A stretch of DNA of 26,668 bases from Rhodocyclaceae bacterium UBA1310 (GTDB lineage Bacteria > Pseudomonadota > Gammaproteobacteria > Burkholderiales > Rhodocyclaceae), in contig DBTS01000114.1 in assembly GCA_002307175.1 (NCBI GenBank), positions 1 through 26,668 on the forward strand, written 5' to 3'. The position numbers were made by a program, and so were the translations under genes. The notes beneath the pieces were generated by a model. That model ran no database searches. It saw only the letters and a program-made list of their open reading frames with translations, and had not been told where the DNA came from. How positions within the stretch are numbered: the stretch's first letter is position 1; each line of letters starts with the position of its first letter. Below are positions 1 to 6,842 of the stretch, in pieces.

Positions 1-1634
1 TGGTCGACGTGGCCCATGATGGTCACGACAGGCGCACGGGCTTCAGCTTCGACGTTCTTGCTGTCTTCTTCATCGACCAGGAAGGCTTCCGGATCATCCA
101 GCTTGGCAGCCACAGCGCGGTGTCCCAGTTCCTCGACGAGAATCATCGCGGTTTCCTGGTCGAGCACCTGGTTGATGGTCACCATCTGGCCCAGCATCAT
201 CATCTTCTTGATGACTTCCGTGGCCTTCACTGCCATCTTGTGGGCAAGATCACCCACCGAGATGGTTTCGGGAATGTGCACTTCGCGCACCACGGGCTCG
301 GTCGGAGCCTGGAACTGCGAGTGACTGCCGTCGTTGTTGTTGCCCTGACGCTGACCATGCCGGCCACCGCCCTTGCCACTGCGCCAACCGGAGGAGGCAG
401 CATCGGCACCACGGGTCTTGAGACCACTGCCACGCTTCTTGTCGCCGCCTTCATCACGCCAACCCGGAGCCTTGGCAGGGGCCTTGGCCGGTGCCTTGGT
501 CAGTGTGCCAGCTTTCTTCGGAGCGGCAGCATCCCCACTCTTGGTGGGTTTGTGCAGGGTGGTCTTGGCAGGCGGCGCTTCCTTGGCCCTGGCATCAGAT
601 TCAGCCTTGGCCTTGGCTTCTGCAGCCTTACGGGCAATTTCTTCTTCCACACGCTTGCGCTTGGCAATTGCCAGGGCATCGCGTTCGCGTTTGTCGGCAG
701 CCTGGCGTTCGAGCAGCTCGCGATGACGGCGTTCGTCACGCTCACGCGGTGTTTCCACACGTGAACTTGCCGGCGCTACCTGTGCAGTCGATGTGGGGTG
801 ATGACCTGGAGCGTGACCCGCGGCATGAGCAGCAGGCTTGGCAACTGCCGGAGTCGGGGCCGGAGCGGGCTTGTGAGCCGCGGCAACAGCGGGTTTCTCG
901 GCAGCAACAGGCTTTTCGGCCACAACCGGCTTTTCAGCAACAGCTGGCTTTTCGGCTACAACGGGCTTTTCAACGGGCTTCTCAATCACGGGCTTTTCTG
1001 CGGGTTTCTCCACCACGACCGGCGTTTCTGCAGGCGCAGCAGCTACCGGTGCCACTGGTTCAGCGGCAACGGGTTCGGGAGCCTTCGGCTCAGCCGGCTT
1101 TTCCACCACGACGGCTTCCACGACCTTTTCAGGCACAGGTTCCGGCGCGACTTTGGCTTCAGGTTCCGGTGCAGCAACAGGCTGCACGACAGGTTCAACC
1201 TTGGCCACAATAGCATCGGCCTCAGGCACTGCCACCGGAGCTTCCTTGACAGGAGCAGGAGCAGATTCAATAGCGTCGGACTGGGCCTGAACGGCCTCAG
1301 TATCCTCGGCGGACTGCGCACCCGTGGCATCGGACTCGTCACGCTTGACGAAAGTGCGCTTCTTGCGCACTTCCACCTGGATCGTGCGTGCCTTGCCCGT
1401 AGCATCGGCCGACTTGATTTCGCTCGTCTGCTTGCGAGTCAGCGTAATCTTGGACTTGCCTGCGGCATCGCCATGTGCCTTGCGGAGATACTCCAGCAAA
1501 CGCGCCTTATCCTGCTCGCTGACTGATTCAGTCGCAGCAGCCTTCGCCACCCCGGCCTTCGCGAATTGCTCGAGAAGGGCCGGTACCGGCATTTTCAGTT
1601 CCGTGGCAAACTCCGCCACGCTCATTTGCGCCAT
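1..1634 (-). CDS. infB: Translation initiation factor IF-2, N-terminal part (cut by window edge)
   Basis: IF-2 is the GTPase that brings initiator fMet-tRNA to the 30S subunit and promotes subunit joining in the cytoplasm. About 544 codons are present. The protein begins MAQMSVAEFATELKMP, the usual IF2_N start. A long Ala/Pro/Glu/Lys linker follows, including hexapeptide EKPxxA repeats near residues 205-250, then a basic Gly/Arg/Lys stretch and a second IF2_N-like domain near residues 445-505. The reading ends at VVTIMGHVD, so the window cuts through the G1 (P-loop) motif of the GTPase domain; G2-G4 and the C-terminal domains lie outside. The ATG at 1634 has a GGGGAG-like Shine-Dalgarno sequence. 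It lies 18 bases after nusA, as the last visible gene of a rimP-nusA-infB operon. The identification is secure; only completeness is unknown. Confidence 0.97.
   Translation of the reverse strand, partial: MAQMSVAEFATELKMPVPALLEQFAKAGVAKAAATESVSEQDKARLLEYLRKAHGDAAGKSKITLTRKQTSEIKSADATGKARTIQVEVRKKRTFVKRDESDATGAQSAEDTEAVQAQSDAIESAPAPVKEAPVAVPEADAIVAKVEPVVQPVAAPEPEAKVAPEPVPEKVVEAVVVEKPAEPKAPEPVAAEPVAPVAAAPAETPVVVEKPAEKPVIEKPVEKPVVAEKPAVAEKPVVAEKPVAAEKPAVAAAHKPAPAPTPAVAKPAAHAAGHAPGHHPTSTAQVAPASSRVETPRERDERRHRELLERQAADKRERDALAIAKRKRVEEEIARKAAEAKAKAESDARAKEAPPAKTTLHKPTKSGDAAAPKKAGTLTKAPAKAPAKAPGWRDEGGDKKRGSGLKTRGADAASSGWRSGKGGGRHGQRQGNNNDGSHSQFQAPTEPVVREVHIPETISVGDLAHKMAVKATEVIKKMMMLGQMVTINQVLDQETAMILVEELGHRAVAAKLDDPEAFLVDEEDSKNVEAEARAPVVTIMGHVD
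882..1020 (-). repeat. Short in-frame tandem repeats in the infB linker
   Basis: About eight imperfect 12-18 base units encode EKPVVA, EKPAVA, EKPVAA and shorter EKPV/EKPVI variants in the IF-2 interdomain linker. The repeat keeps the reading frame and probably forms an extended, disordered spacer. Such segments can change copy number by slippage. Confidence 0.75.
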
Positions 1635-1652
1635 CGTATGCTTTCTCCCCGC

Positions 1653-3125
1653 TTACTCGAACCAGTGTGCACGTGCCTTGGTAATCAGATCCTTGGCGCG
1701 AATCTCGTCAATTCCTCCGAGCTCAACCAGTTCGTCCACCGCGAGATCGGCCAGATCGTCGCGGGTTTTCACATCCGCAGCAGCCAGCTTGGCTGCCAAG
1801 GGCTTGTCCATGCCGTCGAGATTCAAAAGGTCGTCCGACACGCCTTCCAATTGTTCTTCGTTGACAATGGCTTCCGTGAGCAGCACGTTGCGCGCGCGCT
1901 GCCGCAATTCATTGACCGTCTCCTCGTCGAAGGATTCGATTTCGAGCATTTCTGCCAGCGGCACGTAAGCCACTTCCTCCAGGGAGGAGAAACCTTCTTC
2001 GATCAGGATGTTGGCCACATCTTCATCAACATCAAGCTTCTCACAGAACAGATTGCGCAGGTTCCCCTGCTCAACTTCGCTCTTCTGTTGAGCCGCTTCT
2101 TCAGTCATCAGGTTGATGCTCCAGTCGGTCAGTTCCGACGCGAGCTTGACATTCTGACCACCACGCCCGATGGCCATGGCGAGATTATTCTCGTCAACAA
2201 CCACGTCCATGGTGTGAGATTCTTCATCAACCACAATGGAGCTGACTTCAGCAGGCGCCAGGGCGTTGATCACAAATTGGGCAGCTTCAGTCGACCACAG
2301 CACGATATCCACGTTTTCGCCGCCCAGCTCGTTCCGCACGGCGGTGACGCGTGAACCACGCAGACCCACGCAGGTACCGATCGGGTCGATACGCGGATCG
2401 TTCGCCTTGACAGCAATCTTGGCACGCAGACCGGGGTCACGGGCAGCCGCCTTGATTTCAAGGAGGCCATCTTCCATTTCCGGCACTTCAAGCTCAAAGA
2501 GCTTGACGATGAATTCAGGGGCGCTACGTGAAAGCACCAGTTGCGGGCCACGGGCACCGCGGTCGATACGCAGCAGATAGGCGCGCACACGGTCACCCAC
2601 CCGCAGGTTTTCCTTCGGGATCTGCTGATCACGCGGCAGCACGGCTTCCAGACGCCCGACTTCAACGATGGCATTGCCACGTTCGATGCGCTTGATACTG
2701 CCGGTCACCAGATGGTCACCACGATCCAGGAAATCATTAAGGATCTGCTCGCGCTCGGCGTCGCGGATCTTCTGCAGAATCACCTGTTTGGCGGCCTGGG
2801 CACCGATACGACCAAAATCGATGGGTTCCAGAGGTTCTTCGACGAATTCACCGACCTGGATGTCCGGAAACTGGTCACGGGCATCAATGATCCCCATCTG
2901 GGCTTCATCATTCTCGACTTCGGCATCCGGCAAAACCAGCCAGCGACGGAAGGACTCGTAGTCTCCCGATTCACGGTCGATGGACACACGCACATCGGCT
3001 TCGTCATGAATCCGCTTCTTCGTGGCAGAAGCCAGTGCCATTTCCAGGGCCGTAAAGACGATCTCTTTGGCAACGTTCTTTTCACGTGCCAGCGCATCGA
3101 CAAGCAGCAACACTTCGCGGCTCAT
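1653..3125 (-). CDS. nusA: Transcription termination/antitermination factor NusA
   Basis: NusA binds RNA polymerase and nascent RNA and controls pausing, intrinsic termination and rRNA antitermination. The 490-residue protein has the full proteobacterial layout: an N-terminal polymerase-binding domain opening MSREVLLLVDALAREKNVAK, an S1 domain near residues 135-200, KH domains with the conserved GLRGSRV and AIGRGGQNVKLA loops, and two acidic C-terminal helix-hairpin-helix repeats (LFCEKLDVDEDVANILIEEG and LNLDGMDKPLAAKLAAADV). Its length is normal for the family. The ATG at 3125 follows a GAGG Shine-Dalgarno sequence at nine bases. It starts 27 bases after rimP and ends 18 bases before infB, so the three are almost certainly co-transcribed. 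NusA is known to influence its own operon in other bacteria, which makes the hairpin upstream of rimP relevant. Confidence 0.98.
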   Translation of the reverse strand: MSREVLLLVDALAREKNVAKEIVFTALEMALASATKKRIHDEADVRVSIDRESGDYESFRRWLVLPDAEVENDEAQMGIIDARDQFPDIQVGEFVEEPLEPIDFGRIGAQAAKQVILQKIRDAEREQILNDFLDRGDHLVTGSIKRIERGNAIVEVGRLEAVLPRDQQIPKENLRVGDRVRAYLLRIDRGARGPQLVLSRSAPEFIVKLFELEVPEMEDGLLEIKAAARDPGLRAKIAVKANDPRIDPIGTCVGLRGSRVTAVRNELGGENVDIVLWSTEAAQFVINALAPAEVSSIVVDEESHTMDVVVDENNLAMAIGRGGQNVKLASELTDWSINLMTEEAAQQKSEVEQGNLRNLFCEKLDVDEDVANILIEEGFSSLEEVAYVPLAEMLEIESFDEETVNELRQRARNVLLTEAIVNEEQLEGVSDDLLNLDGMDKPLAAKLAAADVKTRDDLADLAVDELVELGGIDEIRAKDLITKARAHWFE

Positions 3126-3152
3126 TATTTCAATCCTCAGAATGCGAATTCA

Positions 3153-3581
3153 TCAAAACTTCGGCACAAGGCGCGCCTTGTCCACTTGTTCCAGCGGCAG
3201 GACGACCTCACCCTTTTCGGTCTGCAGAACTACGCCACCATCGCGCAAGCCCCCCAGCATACCCACGAAATTACGTTGATTATTGATCGGCAAACGCATC
3301 CGGACCTGTGCCTGCTGTCCGGCAAAGCGCTCGAAATCCGCAGCTTTTTTGAGTGGCCGGTCCAGCCCCGGAGAAGAAACCTCCAGTCGGTCATAATCGA
3401 ATTGCTCGACTTCAAGAACGCGCTGCAGCTGACTACTTACCGCTGCACAATCATCCACCAGGATACCGCGCTCGATATCAATGAACACACGCAACAGCCG
3501 CCCACCTGGGGACATTTCCACATCCACCAGCTCGTAGCCCATGCCATCGAGTGTTTGTCCGATTACTTTAAACAGATCCAT
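3153..3581 (-). CDS. rimP: Ribosome maturation factor RimP
   Basis: RimP binds the free 30S subunit and is needed for late 30S assembly. The protein has 142 residues from the ATG at 3581 (MDLFKVIGQTLDGMGYELVDVE). It has the N-terminal alpha/beta domain with LRVFIDIERGILVDDC and the SSPGLDRPLKKAADFERFAG signature, then a C-terminal SH3-like barrel ending LVPKF. The frame is open a further 26 codons upstream, but that extension is not RimP-like and would run through the leader hairpin, so I chose 3581. The Shine-Dalgarno sequence is weak (GGCGG). A terminator-like hairpin ends only about ten bases upstream of the start, which suggests control of the whole rimP-nusA-infB operon. Confidence 0.95.
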   Translation of the reverse strand: MDLFKVIGQTLDGMGYELVDVEMSPGGRLLRVFIDIERGILVDDCAAVSSQLQRVLEVEQFDYDRLEVSSPGLDRPLKKAADFERFAGQQAQVRMRLPINNQRNFVGMLGGLRDGGVVLQTEKGEVVLPLEQVDKARLVPKF

Positions 3582-3590
3582 TACGCCGCC

Positions 3591-3618
3591 ACAAATAAAA
3601 AATGGGCGTAATGCCCAT
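3591..3618 (-). terminator. Terminator-like hairpin immediately upstream of rimP (possible attenuator)
   Basis: On the minus strand ATGGGC and GCCCAT (3618-3613 and 3607-3602) form a 6-bp stem around the loop ATTAC, followed directly by TTTTTTATTT. This is the form of an intrinsic terminator. It ends about ten bases before the rimP ATG, so it cannot lie upstream of rimP's own promoter. It may attenuate rimP-nusA-infB or end rluB read-through. Confidence 0.6.
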
Positions 3619-3671
3619 CCCGACCACCGGATCAGACGCAAAGCACCGACCCGAATCAATAAAACAGGTCG

Positions 3672-3696
3672 ATTCTAGCATGAGGCATGGGTAACA
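3672..3696 (-). promoter_or_regulatory. Candidate promoter for rimP-nusA-infB
   Basis: On the minus strand a TAGAAT -10 hexamer (3677-3672) lies behind a TTTACT -35-like hexamer with an 18-base spacer. It is in the rluB-rimP gap and would give a leader of roughly 80 bases ending in the terminator-like hairpin. Each hexamer is an imperfect match, so this is a prediction from sequence only. Confidence 0.4.
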
Positions 3697-3715
3697 GTAA
3701 ATCTCTTCGTTGGGC

Positions 3716-3744
3716 GCCGGAGCCAGCCCGGGGGCGACTCCGGC
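3716..3744 (-). other. Stable hairpin after rluB
   Basis: GCCGGAG and CTCCGGC (7-bp arms, 15-base loop) lie just after the rluB stop on the minus strand. No T tract follows, so it is not a standard intrinsic terminator. It may protect the rluB 3' end or help Rho-dependent termination. Confidence 0.45.
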
Positions 3745-3752
3745 AAACAACA

Positions 3753-5069
3753 TCAAGCCTCTTCAGCTGCCGCAGCGGGTTTGGCCCGACGCGGGCCACG
3801 TGCGCGGCGACGGTGCAAGCCGGTTGCCTTGCGCGGCTCCTTGGCTGCAGCCGGTGCATTCCCGGCAGGTGCACCCGCAGCGGCAACTTCCGTCACAACA
3901 ACCCCGGCAGCATCCTGCTTGCGCGGTGCAGCGGGCTTGGGGTGTGGGCGTGTGCTGCGCGGCCCCTGGCGCGGACGCCGGTCTTCCGGGCGCTGCTGGC
4001 GCTTCGGCGCAGGCTTGCCGGTGAGCAGGGCCACTTGCTCCGGCGTCATTTCTTCGTACATGCCACGCTTGAGGCGACTTGGCAGTTCGACCACACCATA
4101 GCGCACGCGCATCAGGCGGCTGACAGTGAGGCCAATCGACTCGAACATGCGGCGTACTTCACGGTTACGCCCTTCGGAAAGGGTGACGCGATACCAGTGA
4201 TTGGCACCCTCACCGCCTTCGTCGGAGAGTTCGGAAAAGCGCGCCGGACCATCTTCCAGCACAATGCCTTCGGAAAGCTGCTGCTTCTGTTCTTCGGTCA
4301 GCTCGCCAAGCAGGCGCACGGCGTATACGCGTTCGATCTCGTAACGCGGATGCATCATGCGGTTAGCCAGTTCACCATCATCGGTAAACAGCAGCAGACC
4401 GGAAGTATTGAAGTCCAGACGCCCGATGGCGATCCAGCGACCACGCTGCAAGGCAGGCAGGCGATCAAACACGCTGGGGCGGCCTTCCGGATCATCCTTG
4501 GAGACGATCTCGCCTTCCGGCTTGTGGTACATCAGAACTTGCGCGCCGCGCTTTTTCTGCTCGGCCACGAATTTCAGATTCACCGGCTTGCCGTTGACCT
4601 TGACGCGGTCTCCCGGCCCGATCTTCTGGCCCAGAAAGGAAGGTTCGCCATTGACGCTGACGCGCCCGGCAACAATCCACTCTTCCAGCTCGCGGCGCGA
4701 GGCATAGCCGGCCTGCGCCAGCACTTTCTGGATACGTTCATTGGGTGCGTCGATGAGCGTGGTGCCCTTGCGGCCACTCATTTCATCTACAGCGCCCCAG
4801 CGCCCCCGGCGTGCGCCTGATCCATCGAGTTCAGGGCGGGCAGGTTTGTCCAGCACGCTCAGAAAAGCGAGCTGGCCATCGTGCTCGCCTTCGATGAAAT
4901 CGGGCGAATCAAAATCAATATCCGGTACTTGGGGTTGGGGTGCTGTCGTCTGCGCCGGCCGACGTCCCGTCGGACGATTGTTCCTCGATCTGGTATTCCC
5001 GCCCTGGTTCGCCGGGCGATTCGAGTTGTTCTGTGGGCGTGGACGACGCGGCTTCTGCGGTGTCGACAA
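3753..5069 (-). CDS. rluB: 23S rRNA pseudouridine synthase, RluB type
   Basis: RluB converts a uridine in helix 89/90 of 23S rRNA to pseudouridine (U2605 in E. coli). The 438-residue protein has an S4 RNA-binding domain (ERIQKVLAQAGYASRRELEEWI, near residues 110-165) and a RsuA/RluB catalytic domain with the motif GRLDFNTSGLLLF, in which D219 is the expected catalytic Asp. Long basic tails, rich in Arg/Pro/Asn at the N-terminus and Lys/Pro/Arg/Ala at the C-terminus, flank the folded core. The start is a TTG at 5069, preceded by AAGGAG (5084-5079) at nine bases. It lies inside scpB, giving a 155-base overlap in another frame. The next in-frame ATG, at 4781, would remove 96 residues but spare the S4 domain; I prefer the TTG because of its Shine-Dalgarno sequence. 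RluE or RluF are less likely from the motif context. Confidence 0.93.
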   Translation of the reverse strand: MSTPQKPRRPRPQNNSNRPANQGGNTRSRNNRPTGRRPAQTTAPQPQVPDIDFDSPDFIEGEHDGQLAFLSVLDKPARPELDGSGARRGRWGAVDEMSGRKGTTLIDAPNERIQKVLAQAGYASRRELEEWIVAGRVSVNGEPSFLGQKIGPGDRVKVNGKPVNLKFVAEQKKRGAQVLMYHKPEGEIVSKDDPEGRPSVFDRLPALQRGRWIAIGRLDFNTSGLLLFTDDGELANRMMHPRYEIERVYAVRLLGELTEEQKQQLSEGIVLEDGPARFSELSDEGGEGANHWYRVTLSEGRNREVRRMFESIGLTVSRLMRVRYGVVELPSRLKRGMYEEMTPEQVALLTGKPAPKRQQRPEDRRPRQGPRSTRPHPKPAAPRKQDAAGVVVTEVAAAGAPAGNAPAAAKEPRKATGLHRRRARGPRRAKPAAAAEEA

Positions 5070-5928
5070 GATCCAATACTCCTTCTAGCTCGGCCAAAGG
5101 CGGCAGTTCTGTCAAACTGCGCAGACCGAGATCATCCAAGAATTTCTTCGTGGTGGCATACAGGGCCGGGCGGCCCGGAGTGTCACGGTGACCGATCGTA
5201 TCGATCCAACCGCGCATCTCCAGCAGCTTCATGATCTGACTGGAGACAGTGACCCCGCGGATTTCTTCTATATCTCCACGGGTAACAGGCTGACGATACA
5301 CGATGATGGCCAATGTTTCCAGCACCGCGCGCGAATATCTTGGGGCCCGCGTCTCTTTGAGACGATCCAGGTAAGGCTGATAGAGGCTGCGGGTCTGGAA
5401 CCGCCACCCGCTGGCAAGCCTCACCAGCTCGGCGCTACGGCCCTCCCAGCGGGTCTGCAGGTCAGCAAGCAGGCGATTCATCAGCTCGGCACCGATATCC
5501 GGCTCAAACAGCCGTCGCAGCACCTGGGCGCTAACCGGATCAGTGGCAGACAACAGCGCCGCCTCCAGCACCTGCATCGCAAAAGTCAGATCCAGCCCGA
5601 CGCTTTCTGCAGCGTCTGCGACAATCTCACTGCTTTCAGCGGACTGCGCCCCATCGGCAGGCTGCTGCGCCAAAGACTCTGCCTCCCCAGATTCGGGTGT
5701 CCCGGTTACGATACCTTCGGCAGCACCGGCTTCGGCTGCAGGCGGAGCATTCACCTCCGCCATCAGCGCGGCCCCCTGCCCGCCGGCATCGACAGCCGCC
5801 ACGACTTCCTCGACAGCCTGAACGGCCTCGTCGGCTTCAGCGCTGACAGAAGCCTCGGCGGCCCGCGGTTCATGCGGCGCTGGCTCAGTCGGCATCGTTT
5901 CCGGCAACGGATTCGTTGAGTCGGACAT
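4915..5928 (-). CDS. scpB: Segregation and condensation protein B (ScpB)
   Basis: ScpB is the winged-helix (kite) subunit that dimerises and binds ScpA in the Smc-ScpAB condensin of the nucleoid. The conserved domain begins near residue 112 (LTFAMQVLEAALLSATDPVS) and contains the family motifs YSRAVLETLAIIVYRQPVTR, IEEIRGV and the GRPALYATTKKFLDDLGL segment. From ATG 5928 the protein has 337 residues, well above the roughly 200 usual for ScpB. The excess is an acidic Ala/Glu-rich N-terminal tail of about 110 residues and a C-terminal Ser/Thr/Pro/Glu tail that overlaps rluB. An ATG at 5949 is also in frame; neither start has a strong Shine-Dalgarno sequence. The start at 5928 overlaps scpA by 44 bases, which suggests translational coupling. 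Confidence 0.93.
   Translation of the reverse strand: MSDSTNPLPETMPTEPAPHEPRAAEASVSAEADEAVQAVEEVVAAVDAGGQGAALMAEVNAPPAAEAGAAEGIVTGTPESGEAESLAQQPADGAQSAESSEIVADAAESVGLDLTFAMQVLEAALLSATDPVSAQVLRRLFEPDIGAELMNRLLADLQTRWEGRSAELVRLASGWRFQTRSLYQPYLDRLKETRAPRYSRAVLETLAIIVYRQPVTRGDIEEIRGVTVSSQIMKLLEMRGWIDTIGHRDTPGRPALYATTKKFLDDLGLRSLTELPPLAELEGVLDLVDTAEAASSTPTEQLESPGEPGREYQIEEQSSDGTSAGADDSTPTPSTGY
5079..5084 (-). promoter_or_regulatory. Shine-Dalgarno sequence deciding the rluB TTG start
   Basis: AAGGAG on the minus strand sits nine bases before the TTG at 5069. It lies within the scpB reading frame, where it encodes part of the ELEGVLDLVD segment. It is the main evidence that rluB begins inside scpB rather than at the later ATG. 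Confidence 0.6.
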
Positions 5929-6727
5929 AAATCGGTTCCATTGGCGCATTCTGAATCACCAGCGCCATCTTTTCCTTGACCAGTTCCAGTACAGCGATAA
6001 AACCCACCACCAGACTGGAAATTCCATGCGTGAATTCAAAGAGATCCTCAAAAGGAACCTCTCCCCCACCCTGCAGCCGCCTGAGGATCAGCGTCATGTG
6101 TTCGCGCACCGACAGCTCTTCGCGCTCAACCCGGTGATGCTTGTTGAGCCGGGCCCGCCGCAGCAGGGCCAGCCATGCGGTCTGCAGATCAGCCAGATTG
6201 AGATCTGGCAGGCGCTCGACGGTTTTTTCCGCCACATGTACCGTCACCCAGTCAAAATCCCGTTCAACGCGCGGCAACTGGTTCAGCATCTGGGCGCTGC
6301 GCTTCATGCGCTCATATTCAACCAGACGGCGCACCAGCTCGGCACGCGGATCTTCCCCATCATCATCCTGCACCTCACGGGGCGGGCGCGGCAAGAGCAT
6401 GCGCGATTTGATATCGAGCAGGGTGGCTGCCATCAGCAGATATTCTGCAGCCAGTTCCAGGTTCGACGAGCGCATCGCTTCGACGTACGTCAGATACTGG
6501 TTGGTCAGCGGCGCCATGGGAATATCCAGGACGTTGATATTGGCGCGGCGGATCAGGTACAGCAGCAGATCAAGCGGTCCCTCGAAAGTATCGAGGAACA
6601 CTTCCAGAGCATCCGGTGGAATATACAGGTCGGTGGGCATGTCGAGCAACGGCTCGCCATTGATCTTGACATGATAGCGGAGGGGAAGCTCCTGGTTTTC
6701 AGCCAGGCTGTTGGCAACCACGTCCAT
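5885..6727 (-). CDS. scpA: Segregation and condensation protein A (ScpA)
   Basis: ScpA is the kleisin that bridges the heads of the Smc dimer. The 280-residue protein shows the N-terminal signature LDTFEGPLDLLLYLIRRANINVLDIPM, followed by the helical EYLLMAATLLDIKSRMLLPR segment, which binds the Smc neck. It ends with a winged-helix-like C-terminal domain (PFEDLFEFTHGISSLVVGFIAVLELVKEKM). Its length is typical. I chose ATG 6727, with GGAGG six bases upstream, over the adjacent GTG at 6730, which would be only three bases from that site. The gene overlaps scpB. No smc gene is in the window. Confidence 0.96.
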   Translation of the reverse strand: MDVVANSLAENQELPLRYHVKINGEPLLDMPTDLYIPPDALEVFLDTFEGPLDLLLYLIRRANINVLDIPMAPLTNQYLTYVEAMRSSNLELAAEYLLMAATLLDIKSRMLLPRPPREVQDDDGEDPRAELVRRLVEYERMKRSAQMLNQLPRVERDFDWVTVHVAEKTVERLPDLNLADLQTAWLALLRRARLNKHHRVEREELSVREHMTLILRRLQGGGEVPFEDLFEFTHGISSLVVGFIAVLELVKEKMALVIQNAPMEPIYVRLNESVAGNDAD

Positions 6728-6842
6728 CACTTTCCTCCAGTCCGCAACCCGGCCAAATTAGTAGCCGGGATGGCAGACGGCGCACACCACCGTCTGGTGG
6801 CCTGCGCCGATTTTTGTTGCCGGCCTGTCATCCGCACCGTGA
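6728..6842 (-). other. trpS-scpA spacer with a possible 34-codon ORF
   Basis: The 115-base gap contains an ATG at 6831 opening a 34-codon frame that ends in TGA overlapping the scpA ATG (TGATG). The Shine-Dalgarno sequence is poor and the predicted peptide matches no family I know. In another frame the trpS read-through segment ends with CAVCHPGY. I see no promoter or terminator. Confidence 0.25.

Noticed and set aside
2541..3611. A 356-codon plus-strand frame opposite nusA and rimP
   Set aside because: It is a shadow of the conserved minus-strand genes.
6758..6842. A CAVCH segment read past the trpS stop, resembling a heme c motif
   Set aside because: It lacks a plausible start and signal peptide, and a single CxxCH in a short spacer frame is expected by chance.
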